From Streptomyces sp. ICBB 8177 (GTDB lineage Bacteria; Actinomycetota; Actinomycetes; Streptomycetales; Streptomycetaceae), in the NCBI RefSeq assembly GCF_003144095.1, contig NZ_NSKH01000018.1, forward strand, positions 2,075,541 to 2,139,540: 64,000 nucleotides of DNA, written 5' to 3'. Both the position numbers and the translations under genes were made by a program. Shown in pieces: positions 38,911 through 49,834 of the stretch (its first letter is position 1; each line of letters starts with the position of its first letter). Below the pieces are notes generated by a model, which saw only the letters and a program-made list of their open reading frames with translations, was not told the DNA's origin and searched no databases.

Positions 38911-40167
38911 TCACTTGCTGTCCTTGCCGGCCTCGTCGGCCTTGGCGTCGGCCTTCGGCACCTCGGCCTTGGCCTCCGCCTTCGAAGCCTCCGCCTTCGG
39001 GGCGTCGGCCTTCGCGTCCGCCTTCGGGGCCTCCGTCTTCGAAGCCTCCGCAGCCGTCGCCGCCTTCTCCAGGGCCGCCAGCGCCGGGTCCAGGACGATG
39101 GCCTCCTCGCGGGCCGTGATGCTCGGCTCCTCGGGGAAGTGGCAGGCGGTCAGGTGGCCCTCGCCGTTGCCCTCGATGCGCACCAGCGGCGGCTCCTCCG
39201 TCGCGCACTTGTCCTGCGCCTTCCAGCAGCGGGTGCGGAAGCGGCAGCCGGACGGCGGGTCGATCGGCGAGGGGACGTCACCGGCGAGCCGGATGCGCTC
39301 GCGGGCGTCGGCGGCCGGGTTGATCTCCGGCACCGACGACAGCAGGGCGTGGGTGTACGGGTGACGCGGGCGCTCGTAGATCGCCCTGCGGTCGCCGACC
39401 TCGACGATCTTGCCCAGGTACATCACCGCGACGCGCTCGGAGAAGTGGCGGACCACCGCGAGGTCGTGGGCGATGAACAGGAAGGCGATGCCCATCTCCT
39501 TCTGGAGGTCCTGGAGCAGGTTGACCACCTGCGCCTGGATGGACACGTCCAGCGCCGAGACCGGCTCGTCGGCCACGATCAGCTTCGGCTTGAGCGCCAG
39601 CGCGCGGGCGATGCCGATGCGCTGCCGCTGACCGCCGGAGAACTCGTTGGGGTAGCGGTTGTAGTGCTCGGGGTTGAGACCGACGATCTCCAGCAGCTCC
39701 TGGGCCCGTTTCTTGTGGCCCTGCGGCGGGTTGATCCCGTTGAGCTTCATCGGGGTCTCGATGATCGTGCCGACCGTGTGCCGCGGGTTCAGCGACGAGT
39801 ACGGGTCCTGGAAGATCATCTGGAGGTTCTGCCGGGCCTCGCGCATCTTGGCGACCGGCTTGTGGGTGATGTCCTCACCGTCGAAGACGATCTTGCCGCC
39901 GGTCGGCTCCAGCAGCCGGGTGGCCAGCCGGCCGGTGGTCGACTTGCCGCAGCCGGACTCGCCGACCAGGCCGAGGGACTCGCCCGCCTTCACGGCGAAG
40001 TCCACCCCGTCGACGGCCTTCACGGCGCCGACCTGGCGCTGGAAGATGATGCCCTGCCGGATCGGGAAGTGCATCTGGAGGCCGCTGACCTCCAGCAGGT
40101 TCTCGCCGGACGACGACTCGGCGTCCGGCGCCGGGCGCTGCTCGGCGATGGACTTGGTGGTGCTCAC
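38911..40167 (-). CDS. Peptide ABC ATPase with Ala/Lys/Glu-rich tail, operon 3
   Basis: OppF-type ATPase, 418 aa. Walker A GESGCGKST, signature FSGGQRQR, Walker B LIVADEPVSALD, H-loop IAHDLAVVRH, Cys motif SGCRFRTRCWKAQDKC. After about residue 367 it carries a 50-residue low-complexity tail of degenerate KADAKA/KAEAPK repeats absent from the operon 2 paralogue. I chose the GTG at 40167, six bases after AGGAG; a GTG overlapping the preceding stop has no ribosome site. Last gene of operon 3. Confidence 0.92.
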   Translation of the reverse strand: MSTTKSIAEQRPAPDAESSSGENLLEVSGLQMHFPIRQGIIFQRQVGAVKAVDGVDFAVKAGESLGLVGESGCGKSTTGRLATRLLEPTGGKIVFDGEDITHKPVAKMREARQNLQMIFQDPYSSLNPRHTVGTIIETPMKLNGINPPQGHKKRAQELLEIVGLNPEHYNRYPNEFSGGQRQRIGIARALALKPKLIVADEPVSALDVSIQAQVVNLLQDLQKEMGIAFLFIAHDLAVVRHFSERVAVMYLGKIVEVGDRRAIYERPRHPYTHALLSSVPEINPAADARERIRLAGDVPSPIDPPSGCRFRTRCWKAQDKCATEEPPLVRIEGNGEGHLTACHFPEEPSITAREEAIVLDPALAALEKAATAAEASKTEAPKADAKADAPKAEASKAEAKAEVPKADAKADEAGKDSK

Positions 40168-40193
40168 GACATGCTCCTGTTCGTCCGCCGCCG

Positions 40194-41264
40194 TCACTTC
40201 GCGGCCCGTTCCACCGTGCCCTGGATCCCAGCCTTGATGTCGTCGCTGAGATGGCAGGCGGCGATGTGCTGGTCGGTGCCGAGCACGGGCAGCAGCTCGG
40301 GCCGCTCGGTCAGGCAACGGCCGTCCGGCACCTGGTCCTTGAAGGTGCAGCGCGGGTTGAACGCGCACCCGGCAGGCAGGTTGATCAGGCTCGGCGGGGA
40401 GCCCTTGATCGGGTTGAGGCGCTGGTCCACGTCGCCGGACAGATGCGGCATGGACTGCAGCAGGCCACCGGTGTACGGGTGGCCGGGCTCCTTGAGGACG
40501 TCGTCCACGGTGCCGTACTCGATGCGGCGGCCGCCGTACATCACCAGGATGTCGTCGGCGACCTCGGCCACCACGCCCAGGTCGTGCGTGATGATGATGA
40601 CCGCGGAGCCGAACTCCTCCTGGAGGTCGGAGATCAGGTCCAGGATCTGGGCCTGCACGGTCACGTCGAGCGCGGTGGTCGGCTCGTCGGCGATCAGCAG
40701 CTCGGGGTCGCACACCAGCGACATGGCGATCATCGCGCGCTGGCGCATACCGCCGGAGAACTGGTGCGGGTAGTCGCTGAAGCGGCGGTCGGGCTGCGGG
40801 ATGCCGACCCGCTTGAGCATCTCGATCGAGCGCTCCTTGGCCTCCTTCTTGGAGACCTTGTGGTGCACCCGGTACGCCTCGGAGATCTGCGCGCCGACGG
40901 TGAAGAAGGGGTGCAGGGCGGACAGCGGGTCCTGGAAGATCATCGAGACCTTGCTGCCGCGCAGGGCCCGCATCTCCTGCTCCGGCAGGCCGACCAGCTC
41001 GTTGCCGTCCAGCCACACCTCACCGGAGACCTTGGCGCGCGACCCCTTGTGGAGGCCGAGCAGCGCGAGGCTGGTGACGGACTTACCGGAGCCGGACTCG
41101 CCGACGATGCCGAGCGTCCTGCCCTTCTCCAGGGTGAAGGAGACCCCGTCCACCGACTTGACGAGGCCGTCTTCGGTGGGGAAGTGCACACGCAGGTCTC
41201 GAACGTCCAGGAAGGCGGACGAGGGGCTGCTGTCCGCGGGTTGCGGCGTGATTTCGTTGGCCAC
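40194..41264 (-). CDS. Peptide ABC ATPase, BldKD-like, operon 3
   Basis: OppD-type ATPase, 356 aa. Walker A GESGSGKS, signature FSGGMRQR, Walker [14 protein letters not shown]-loop ITHDLGVV, Cys motif GCAFNPRCTFKDQVPDGRC. GTG start with AAGGAA upstream. Close paralogue of the operon 2 gene. Confidence 0.93.
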   Translation of the reverse strand: MANEITPQPADSSPSSAFLDVRDLRVHFPTEDGLVKSVDGVSFTLEKGRTLGIVGESGSGKSVTSLALLGLHKGSRAKVSGEVWLDGNELVGLPEQEMRALRGSKVSMIFQDPLSALHPFFTVGAQISEAYRVHHKVSKKEAKERSIEMLKRVGIPQPDRRFSDYPHQFSGGMRQRAMIAMSLVCDPELLIADEPTTALDVTVQAQILDLISDLQEEFGSAVIIITHDLGVVAEVADDILVMYGGRRIEYGTVDDVLKEPGHPYTGGLLQSMPHLSGDVDQRLNPIKGSPPSLINLPAGCAFNPRCTFKDQVPDGRCLTERPELLPVLGTDQHIAACHLSDDIKAGIQGTVERAAK

Positions 41265-41292
41265 TGGTATTCCTTGGCTTCCGGCGTGTAAC

Positions 41293-42285
<993 letters not shown>

Positions 42286-42376
42286 GTGGTGCTGGGACCT
42301 GGCTCGAGAGCCCGGTCCTCCTCCCTCTCGCTGGATAAGCCTGCGGGGTGCGACCTGGGGCGTTGGTTGGGGGAGT

Positions 42377-42409
42377 GCCCCGCCGGCGGCGATCGGCCGC
42401 CGGCGGGGC
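42377..42409 (-). terminator. Post-SBP hairpin, operon 3
   Basis: Perfect 14-bp stem (42377-42390 with 42396-42409, loop GATCG) in the 166-base gap between the lipoprotein stop and the permease start. Strong enough to terminate, it would make much more lipoprotein mRNA than permease/ATPase mRNA. Confidence 0.75.
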
Positions 42410-42451
42410 GTCAGGTGCTGCGTCGGTCCGTCAGGACCCGACCTCGCGGGG

Positions 42452-44113
42452 TCAGGACTTGATGAAGACCTTCATCAGGTTGGGCTCGCCCAGGATCGGG
42501 TCCTGCTTGAGGCCACCGACCTTGGAGCCGAACATCTCGGGGAAGTTCATGTACATCAGCGGGACCACGTTGGCCTGCTGCATGATCTCCTTGTCCAGCG
42601 CGCCGTAGGCGGCGTTCCGCTGGTTGATGTCCGACATCTTGGACGCGGCGTCGAGCGCGGCCTCGATCTTCGGGTCGTTCAGGTACGACACGTCCTGGTT
42701 CGCCTGCGGGAGCTTGGCGATCTGGCGGCCGTCGAAGAGCACCGGCAGGACGGTCGAGGCGTTCGGCCAGTCAGCGATCCAGTCGACCCACGACATGTCG
42801 TACTGGTTCTTGGTGTTCTGGATGGTGCTGAAGTAGCTGCCCGCGTCGATCGGCGTGACGTTGACCGTGATGCCGATCTGGGACAGGGCGTTCTTCACCG
42901 CGTCGCCGAAGTGCTCCTGCGTGGTGGTGTTCTCCACGGTCAGCGAGAGCGTCATCTTCGGGTTGCCGGCCTGCTTCATCAGCGCCTTGGCCTTGGTGAG
43001 GTCACCGGCCGGGTTGGTGCTGTAGAGGTTGAACGGCTGGTAGCCGCCCATGCCCGGGTTCAGCATGGTGCTGGCGTAGTCGCCGTAGCCCGAGCCGCCG
43101 AACGCGCCGCGCACGGTCTGCTTGTTGATCGCGTACTCGATGGCCTGACGCACCCGGATGTCCTTCACACGGGTGGTGTTGATGGCCATGTAGTTGATGC
43201 CGGGCGCCTTGGAGGAGACGATCCGGTCCTTCAGAGTCGGGTCGTTGAGGACGCCCGACAGGTCGGAACCGGAGATCGGCCACTGCTGCATCGAGGTCTG
43301 CGCGTCGCCCGAGTCGGACTTCAGCAGCTGGTCGATGGCGCCCTCGTCCATGCCCATCTTGAGGTCGACCTCGTTGACGTTCTGCTGACGCAGCGGGTCG
43401 GTCGAGGCGCTCCAGTTGGGGTTGCGGACGAGGACGGCCTCCTTGTTCGGCACGTACGACTTGAGCTCGTACGGGCCGTCCGACCACACGTGGTGGTCGT
43501 AGGTGGAGGCCGTGTCGTGCGCCTTCGGCACCGCGGCCCAGGTCGGCATCGCGGTGGCCTCGTTGAAGTCCGCGACCGGCTGGTTGAGGTGGAAGACGAT
43601 CGTGTACTTGTCCGGCGTCTGGATGGAGTCCAGCGACTGGCCCTTGTAGGGGCCCTTGTAGGTCGAGCCGCCGACCAGCCACTGCGAGGCGTACGGCGGG
43701 CCGCCGTTGATGTCCGGCGAGAAGACGCGCTCGACGCCGTACTTGACGTCCTGCGAGGTGACCTCGGAGCCGTCCTGCCACTTGACGCCCTGACGCAGGT
43801 GGAAGGTCCACACCTGGTCGTTGTCGCTCGGGGTGCCGGTGTTGGTGGCCAGGTCGCCCACCAGCTTCGGCGAGCTGCCGGAGACGTCCCAGTTGGTCAG
43901 CGAGCGCACCAGCAGCTCGTCCGTGCTGTCCGCCTCGGTGGTGTAGGCGCGCTGCGGGTCCAGGTGGTCGAAGTCGGCCTTTTCCAGGATGGTCAGCGTT
44001 CCGCCCTTGACCGGCTTCCCGTTGGCGCTGTTGGAACCACCGCACGCGGTGGCCCCCAAGGCCAGCGAGATCGCGGTCGCCGTTATGGCGACCATGCGCG
44101 ATTTGCGCATCAT
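42452..44113 (-). CDS. Oligopeptide-binding lipoprotein, operon 3
   Basis: Substrate-binding lipoprotein, 553 aa; lipobox ATAC (Cys24). Signatures: GGTLTILEKADFDHLDPQRA, LRQGVKWQDGSEVTSQDVKYG, TTRVKDIRVRQAIEYAINKQ. Two consecutive ATG codons; the first (44113) follows AAAGGAG at eight bases. Codon use has slightly more Lys/Asn/Thr than the operon 2 receptor, and the two share the binding-domain architecture. The ligand is probably an oligopeptide, unknown. Confidence 0.92.
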   Translation of the reverse strand: MMRKSRMVAITATAISLALGATACGGSNSANGKPVKGGTLTILEKADFDHLDPQRAYTTEADSTDELLVRSLTNWDVSGSSPKLVGDLATNTGTPSDNDQVWTFHLRQGVKWQDGSEVTSQDVKYGVERVFSPDINGGPPYASQWLVGGSTYKGPYKGQSLDSIQTPDKYTIVFHLNQPVADFNEATAMPTWAAVPKAHDTASTYDHHVWSDGPYELKSYVPNKEAVLVRNPNWSASTDPLRQQNVNEVDLKMGMDEGAIDQLLKSDSGDAQTSMQQWPISGSDLSGVLNDPTLKDRIVSSKAPGINYMAINTTRVKDIRVRQAIEYAINKQTVRGAFGGSGYGDYASTMLNPGMGGYQPFNLYSTNPAGDLTKAKALMKQAGNPKMTLSLTVENTTTQEHFGDAVKNALSQIGITVNVTPIDAGSYFSTIQNTKNQYDMSWVDWIADWPNASTVLPVLFDGRQIAKLPQANQDVSYLNDPKIEAALDAASKMSDINQRNAAYGALDKEIMQQANVVPLMYMNFPEMFGSKVGGLKQDPILGEPNLMKVFIKS

Positions 44114-44193
44114 CAGGAGTGCTCCTTTGCTGTCGGCTCGGTCATCCGCGCGGCCCCGGCGGGGCGTTGCGGTGACCGACTCTTGGGGGTGCG

Positions 44194-45237
44194 TTAGCTG
44201 CGGTTGGCCCGCGGGTCGAGGGCGTCCCGGACGCCGTCGCCGAGAAGGTTCAGCGACAGGACCAGGACCAGCAGAAGGACACCGGGGATGAAGAGGTAGG
44301 CCGGGTCCTGCAGGAAGAACTGGGAGGCGTCGGTGAGCATCGAGCCCCAGTCCGGGTTGGGCGGGACCACGCCGACGCCCAGGTAGGAGAGCGCGGCCTC
44401 GGTCGTGATGTTCTGCGGGACCGCCAGCGCGAAGGAGATCAGGATCGGCGCCCACAGGTTGGGCAGCAGCTGGCGGAAGAGGATGTGCGGCCAGCCGGCG
44501 CCCATGATGCGGGCGGCGTCGACGAACTCCCGTCCGCGCAGGGAGAGCACCTGACCACGCACCAGACGCGCGGTGTACGCCCAGGCGAACGCCGAGATGC
44601 ACAGCACCAGGATGAGCAGGCGCAGGTTCTCGTTGGTACCGCCGTGGATGTTGGTCTGGAGCGCGTTCTGCAGCACCGGGGTCAGAGCGATGATGAACAG
44701 CAGCTGGGGGAAGGCCAGCATCAGGTCCATGATCCGCGACAGCAGGTTGTCGATCCAGCCGCCGAAGTAGCCGGCGGCCAGGCCGACCACGGTGCCGACC
44801 ACCATGGACAGGACCGCCGAGGCGAAGCCGACCAGCAGGGAGGTGCGCAGGCCGTAGACGATCCGGGCGAACAGGTCGTAACCGGTGCCCGGCTCCACAC
44901 CCAGCAGGTGGCGCATGCTGATGCCACCGAGGGAGCCGTACGGGTAGTTGCCCGTGTCGGGGTCGATCGCCTTGTTGTCCGGGGTGATGGGTCCCCAGCC
45001 ACCGGCGTGCGCGATCAGCGGAGCGAATATCGCCACCAGGATGAACACGACCGAGATGATCAGGGCGACCATCGAGGTCTTGTCGCGCCGCAGGCGCTCC
45101 CAGGCGGCGCGCCCCGGGGAGCGGCCGGTGATGGCAGGGCCGCCTTCGGCCGGCGTGCCCTGTGGTGTTTCGGCCGATGGGTCCTCCATGAGCGATGTTT
45201 CGCCTGTGGTGCCGGTCGGCTGGGGTTGCATGGTCAT
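44194..45237 (-). CDS. Peptide ABC permease, BldKA-like, operon 3
   Basis: OppC-type channel subunit, 347 aa; Thr/Pro/Glu-rich cytoplasmic N terminus of about 45 residues, then six TM helices. Coupling motif REFVDAARIMGAGWPHILFRQ; C terminus LLGDGVRDALDPRANRS. First gene of operon 3. The start ATG has only a weak ribosome site; an ATG two codons later is an alternative. Confidence 0.91.
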   Translation of the reverse strand: MTMQPQPTGTTGETSLMEDPSAETPQGTPAEGGPAITGRSPGRAAWERLRRDKTSMVALIISVVFILVAIFAPLIAHAGGWGPITPDNKAIDPDTGNYPYGSLGGISMRHLLGVEPGTGYDLFARIVYGLRTSLLVGFASAVLSMVVGTVVGLAAGYFGGWIDNLLSRIMDLMLAFPQLLFIIALTPVLQNALQTNIHGGTNENLRLLILVLCISAFAWAYTARLVRGQVLSLRGREFVDAARIMGAGWPHILFRQLLPNLWAPILISFALAVPQNITTEAALSYLGVGVVPPNPDWGSMLTDASQFFLQDPAYLFIPGVLLLVLVLSLNLLGDGVRDALDPRANRS

Positions 45238-45702
45238 CGTGCGGAATCCCCGGATTCAGTTCAGGAAGTTCTCGGCGCTGCGCGGTGAGGGGACTCTACG
45301 CAAGTAGGTTTTCGCCGCTCAAGAGTGGGAAGCAGGCTGAGACCAGAATGAGATCATGCGAGATTAGTCGTTGGCCGCAATTGAGGCCTTCGTCCCCTTT
45401 TGCCGGCTGACATCCCTGGGTGACCGAGCGGTAACTCTGTCCGATACGCCCCGATTAGGGTGCATAAATACCTGCCACCCCGAAGAGTGGTGTCTTTACC
45501 AGCTGTTTACGTTTCGGGGTGGAAGTGTGTGACGGTTGTGTTGCGCGAGTGTGGGTCGACAGGCCGTCAGGTCACCGTGAATAACTCTATACGGAGTTGA
45601 AAGACTGCGCTGAGTTACCGGCTTACCGCGTTTTCCATATCGCCGATTGCCGCGGTTATAGAGGTGGCCGCAACACGGTGGCCCGACGGGTCGGGTCCCT
45701 CG
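45238..45702. promoter_or_regulatory. AT-richer leader of operon 3 with inverted repeats
   Basis: 465 bases without a gene, clearly lower in GC than the flanks, upstream of the operon 3 permease and downstream of the peptidase. It contains a perfect 10-bp inverted repeat (45475-45484 with 45513-45522) and a small palindrome AACTC/GAGTT (45583-45598) around TATACG. It is the likely promoter and regulatory leader for operon 3; the binding protein is not identifiable by eye. Confidence 0.5.
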
Positions 45703-47889
45703 CTACGCCACCGACAATGCCCGTTTCAGGAAATCGACCTGGAGCAGCAGCAGGTTCTCCGCCACCTGTTCCTGCGGGGTCATGTGGGTCACCCCGGACA
45801 GCGGCAGGACCTGGTGCGGGCGGCCCGCTGCCAGCAGGGCGGACGACAACCGCAGCGTGTGGGCGGCGACCACGTTGTCGTCGGCCAGCCCGTGGACCAC
45901 CATCAGCGGCCGCACCGGACCGCCTCGTGCCCAACCCGCCGGGTCGGTCAGGGAGTTGGCCGCATAGACCTCCGGTGCCGTGGCAGGGTCGCCCAAATAG
46001 CGTTCCGTGTAATGCGTGTCGTACAGCCGCCAGTCGGTCACCGGCGCCCCGGAGACCGCGGCGTGGAATACGTCGGGGCGGCGCAGCACCGCGAGCGCGG
46101 CGAGATAGCCGCCGTACGACCAGCCGCGGATCGCGACGCGCTCCAGATCCAGTGGGTACGACGCGGCCAGTGCCCGCAGCGCGTGCACCTGGTCGTCCAG
46201 GGTGACCCCGGCGAAGTCGCCCGCGACCGCCTTCTCCCATTCCGGCGAGGTGCCCGGGGTGCCCCGGCCGTCCGCCACCACCACCGCGAAGCCCTGCTCG
46301 GCGAACCACTGCGAGGTCAGGTGCGCGTCGTGCGAGGCGACGACCCGCTGGCCGTGCGGCCCGCCGTAGGGGTCCATCAGCACCGGCAGCGGCCCGTCGC
46401 CCTCGCGGTACCCGGACGGCAGCAGCACCGCCGCAGGGATGCCCCGCTCACCGGCGCGGGTCAGCATCGGGCGCGCGGTGAGCACCGGGCGCTCGGCGTA
46501 CGAGGCGACGCGGGCGACCTCCCTCAGGGCCGACGGCACGCCCGCCTCACCGCGCAGCACCCGGACCTGCGCGCCCGGGCGGTCCGGTGCCGTCCCGCTC
46601 ACCACGGTCGACGGCCCGCCGCGCACCGCCGCGTGCGTGCCCGCCCCGCTCGTCAGCCGGGTCACGCCCGCCGCGCCCGCGTGGTGCACGTGGATCTCGC
46701 CGACCCCGGGGTCCTGCGCGTCCCGGCCCGCCGAGGCGGTGAACAGCACGCCGTCCGCCGCGACATCGAGCACCGCCCGTACGTGCAGCCGCGCGTCCGT
46801 CACCGCCTCCTCGCCGACCACCAGCACCCGGGCGTCCTCGCGGTCCTCGATCCGCACCATGCGCCCGTCCGGCGTCCAGGCCGGCACGCCGGTGGACAAC
46901 TCCAGCCAGACAGGGTCCTGTTCGGTGTGCGCGACCGCGGTGCGGCCGGTCGTGACGTCCACCGTCAGGTACGCCTGATCGCGCTGGTCGCGCGACTGCA
47001 CCAGCAGCAGCGGCGGGCCGCCGGCCGACCAGTGCGCGCGGGCGAGGTACGGGTGGCGCTCGCGGTCCCAGGTCACCTCGGTACGCGAGCCGTCCAGGCC
47101 GCACACGGTGAGCGTCACCTCGGCGTTGGGCGTACCGGCGGCCGGGTAGGCGACCTCTGCCGGAGCGTCGCGCGGATTGGCGGGGTCGGCGATCCACCAG
47201 CGCCGCACGGGGGAGTCGTCGACGCGGGCGGCCAGCAGGCGATCGCCGTCCGGGGACCACCAGTAGCCGCGCGAGCGGTCCATCTCCTCGGCCGCGACGA
47301 ACTCCGCCAGCCCCCAGGTGACGTGCGCCTCGCCGTCGTCCGGCCCGGCCACCACGCGGTCCCCGGAGCCGTCCGCCGCCACCACCCGCAGCGCGCCACC
47401 GCTGACGTACGCGACGTGGCGGCCGTCGGGCGAGGGACGCGGGTCGATCACCGGCGCGGCGACGGGCAGTTCGCGCACGCGGGACCCCTCGCGGGACGCG
47501 CCGCCGGCCGTGTCCGCCGTCAGGTCCGCCGTGAACAGCCGCCCCGACAGCGCGAAGGCCGCCGTGCGCACCGCGCCGTCCACCGCGTACGCCACGATCC
47601 CCGCCGAGCCCTCCCGGCTGCGTTCGCGCCGCGCGCGCTCCTCGGCCGTCAGCTCCTCCCGCGCGCCGTCCAGCAGGGCGCCGGGGTCGGCGACGAGGCG
47701 CTCGGCGGCCCCGCCCTCCCGCTCGGGCACGTCCAGCACCCACAGCCGGTTCGCCCGGTCCGTGCCGGAGCCCGAGCGCAGGAAGGCCACGCGCTCGCCG
47801 TCCGGCGAGACGGTGAGGGAGCGCGGGGCGCCCAGGGTGAAGCGCTGGGTCCTCGCGTGCTGCCTGGGGAAGGAGAGGTGATCACTCAT
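45703..47889 (-). CDS. S9 prolyl oligopeptidase, dipeptidyl-peptidase IV type
   Basis: 728-aa serine peptidase that should release N-terminal dipeptides with Pro or Ala in second position. N-terminal beta-propeller (about 20-490) and C-terminal alpha/beta hydrolase. Catalytic triad: Ser591 in GWSYGG, Asp about 671 in GLADDN and His702 in GVTHM. The propeller has the Glu-Glu motif [20 protein letters not shown], which anchors the peptide N terminus in DPP-IV enzymes. No signal peptide is visible. It lies directly upstream of the operon 3 importer on the same strand, suggesting a link with peptide uptake. An in-frame upstream extension of 29 residues is possible but looks non-coding. Confidence 0.9.
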   Translation of the reverse strand: MSDHLSFPRQHARTQRFTLGAPRSLTVSPDGERVAFLRSGSGTDRANRLWVLDVPEREGGAAERLVADPGALLDGAREELTAEERARRERSREGSAGIVAYAVDGAVRTAAFALSGRLFTADLTADTAGGASREGSRVRELPVAAPVIDPRPSPDGRHVAYVSGGALRVVAADGSGDRVVAGPDDGEAHVTWGLAEFVAAEEMDRSRGYWWSPDGDRLLAARVDDSPVRRWWIADPANPRDAPAEVAYPAAGTPNAEVTLTVCGLDGSRTEVTWDRERHPYLARAHWSAGGPPLLLVQSRDQRDQAYLTVDVTTGRTAVAHTEQDPVWLELSTGVPAWTPDGRMVRIEDREDARVLVVGEEAVTDARLHVRAVLDVAADGVLFTASAGRDAQDPGVGEIHVHHAGAAGVTRLTSGAGTHAAVRGGPSTVVSGTAPDRPGAQVRVLRGEAGVPSALREVARVASYAERPVLTARPMLTRAGERGIPAAVLLPSGYREGDGPLPVLMDPYGGPHGQRVVASHDAHLTSQWFAEQGFAVVVADGRGTPGTSPEWEKAVAGDFAGVTLDDQVHALRALAASYPLDLERVAIRGWSYGGYLAALAVLRRPDVFHAAVSGAPVTDWRLYDTHYTERYLGDPATAPEVYAANSLTDPAGWARGGPVRPLMVVHGLADDNVVAAHTLRLSSALLAAGRPHQVLPLSGVTHMTPQEQVAENLLLLQVDFLKRALSVA

Positions 47890-48161
47890 GCGGCGAAGCG
47901 TAGGCGCCGGGCCGGGAGGGGCGCCCTCGTCCGCGTGCGGCGCTCGCCCCGGCTCGTGCGGAGCGTGGTCGTTCATCCGAACGGCGGAATGGCGCAGGCC
48001 CCGCGCAGCGAGCCCGGCGACCCCGCTGACCAGCGGAACCGTGCCCGTACGTGCGCCCCCGCGTGCTCCCGTGCCCCGAGGTGTGCGGGCTCACGGAAAG
48101 TTAGGATCGGTAGCTGTAGGTATGGGCCACGACCCGCTCCGCGACCTGGAGGTGAGCCGCT

Positions 48162-48356
48162 GTGGCGCTCTCGATCTCAGCGGTCCTGCTGCTGCTGGTC
48201 ATCGTGCTTCTGCTGGTGAGGAAGTCCGGGTTGAAGGGCGGACACGCGGTCGTCTGCATGCTCCTCGGCTTCTACCTCGCCAGTTCCACGTTCGCCCCGA
48301 CCATCCACCAGCTGACCACCAGCGTCGCCAGCATGATCGGCAACCTGAAGTTCTGA
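48162..48356 (+). CDS. Conserved small membrane protein
   Basis: 64 aa with two hydrophobic segments (about 3-19 and 26-45) and a short hydrophilic C terminus ([13 protein letters not shown]). GTG start preceded by GGAGGTGAGC. It lies between the peptidase and mshB. Small proteins of this type are conserved in Streptomyces; I know of no function. Confidence 0.7.
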   Translation: MALSISAVLLLLVIVLLLVRKSGLKGGHAVVCMLLGFYLASSTFAPTIHQLTTSVASMIGNLKF

Positions 48357-48409
48357 GCGCGGCCCCCGGGTGGCGGGCGGCGGACACCCCGGGTAATACG
48401 CTGCCGGGT

Positions 48410-49327
48410 ATGACCGAGCTTCCCGCCCGGCGCCTGCTGCTCGTCCACGCGCACCCCGACGACGAGTCGATCAACAACGGCGCGACCATGGCCAAGTACG
48501 CCGCAGAAGGCGCCCACGTCACCCTGGTGACCTGCACCCTCGGCGAGGAGGGCGAGATCGTCCCGCCGCGGCTGGCGCACCTGGCCGCCGACCGGGACGA
48601 CACCCTCGGCGCCTACCGGGCCGGCGAACTGGCGGCGGCCATGCGGGAGCTGGGCGTCACCGACCACCGCTTCCTCGGCGGCCCCGGCCGCTACCGCGAC
48701 TCCGGGATGATGGGCGTCGCCCAGAACGAGCGCCCCGGGTGCTTCTGGCGGGCCGACCTGGACGAGGCCGCGGGACATCTGGTCGCCGTCGTCCGCGAGG
48801 TCCGGCCGCAGGTGCTCGTCGCGTACGACCCCGACGGGGGCTACGGCCACCCCGACCACATCCAGGCGCACCGCGTCGCCATGCGCGCCGCCGGACTGGC
48901 TGCGGACCCCGCCTTCCGCGCCGACCTCGGCCCGGCGCACGCGATCGACCGGGTGTACTGGAACTGCGTGCCGCGCCCGGTCGTGGAGGAGGGCTTCGCC
49001 CGGCTGCGCGCGGCGAGCCGCGAGACCGCGTTCGGGGGTGTCGCGTCGGTGGACGACGTGCCCGGCGTGGTGGACGACGCCGACGTGGCGGTCGCGGTGG
49101 ACGGCACCGCGTACGCCGGTCGCAAGGCGGCGGCGATGCGCGCGCACGCCACCCAGATCACCGTGGACGGCCCCTTCTTCGCCCTCTCCAACGACCTGGG
49201 CCAGCCGCTCTTGCCGGTCGAGCACTACCGCTTGGCGCACGGGGCGGCGCCCGAGGCTCAAGGGGGGCGCGCGGACGACCTGTTCGCGGGCATTTTCACC
49301 GATTCGGTTACGGGTGGGGAGGTTTGA
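48410..49327 (+). CDS. mshB: N-acetyl-GlcN-Ins deacetylase of mycothiol biosynthesis
   Basis: 305-aa zinc deacetylase (PIG-L/LmbE fold) that removes the acetyl group from 1-D-myo-inositol-2-acetamido-2-deoxy-glucopyranoside. The AHPDDE motif (His15, catalytic Asp17, zinc ligand Asp18) and [12 protein letters not shown] (third zinc ligand) are intact. The longer insert typical of MshB, compared with the mycothiol-conjugate amidase Mca, fits the length and the start [21 protein letters not shown] start in a short gap after the small membrane protein. Confidence 0.92.
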   Translation: MTELPARRLLLVHAHPDDESINNGATMAKYAAEGAHVTLVTCTLGEEGEIVPPRLAHLAADRDDTLGAYRAGELAAAMRELGVTDHRFLGGPGRYRDSGMMGVAQNERPGCFWRADLDEAAGHLVAVVREVRPQVLVAYDPDGGYGHPDHIQAHRVAMRAAGLAADPAFRADLGPAHAIDRVYWNCVPRPVVEEGFARLRAASRETAFGGVASVDDVPGVVDDADVAVAVDGTAYAGRKAAAMRAHATQITVDGPFFALSNDLGQPLLPVEHYRLAHGAAPEAQGGRADDLFAGIFTDSVTGGEV

Positions 49328-49332
49328 GAGCG

Positions 49333-49692
49333 ATGCGCGTACTGGCTTTCGCCGGTCTCGGCGTCCTCGGGGTGGTCGTCGCCTGCGCGGGCGCGCTGGT
49401 CCAGGACGGCTGGTTCCCCGGCGGGCTGCTGCTCGCCCTCGCGGGTGCCGTCGCCCTCTTCCACGGCGGCGCCGTGGCCACCCGCAGCCGCCTGGGCGCG
49501 GCGGTGCCGGTCATCCTGTGGTTCGTCACCGTGATGTACCTGAGCGTCTCGCGGCCCGAGGGCGACTTCCTGTTCGCCGCCGGGATCGGCCCCTACGTCT
49601 ATCTGCTCGGCGGGATGGTGGCCGGCGTGATCTGTGCCACGCTGCCCCGCCGTTCTCCGGGGGACACGCCCGGTGCCCGACTTGGTCGGTGA
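49333..49692 (+). CDS. Small integral membrane protein after mshB
   Basis: 119 aa, about four hydrophobic segments with short loops, ending in a basic tail. Resembles the DUF6113-type proteins next to mshB in Streptomyces. ATG at 49333 follows GGGGAGG by ten bases; a TTG at 49324 overlapping the mshB stop is an alternative. Function unknown; position suggests co-transcription with mshB. Confidence 0.75.
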   Translation: MRVLAFAGLGVLGVVVACAGALVQDGWFPGGLLLALAGAVALFHGGAVATRSRLGAAVPVILWFVTVMYLSVSRPEGDFLFAAGIGPYVYLLGGMVAGVICATLPRRSPGDTPGARLGR

Positions 49693-49834
49693 TGGGCGCT
49701 GTATGACGGTCTGACAGTTCGCCGTAACGGCGGGCGCCATTCCGGTCCACGCGTCGGCCAGTATGGTGGTGCGCGCCGGCGAGCCCCCAGCGGATGGCCG
49801 CGACGGGTGGCGTAGCTAACCGGGAGAACCTGCC

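Noticed and set aside
38709-39119. 136-codon plus-strand frame between operons 2 and 3
   Set aside because: It crosses the operon 3 terminator hairpin and runs antisense into the ATPase tail; Pro/Arg-rich shadow.
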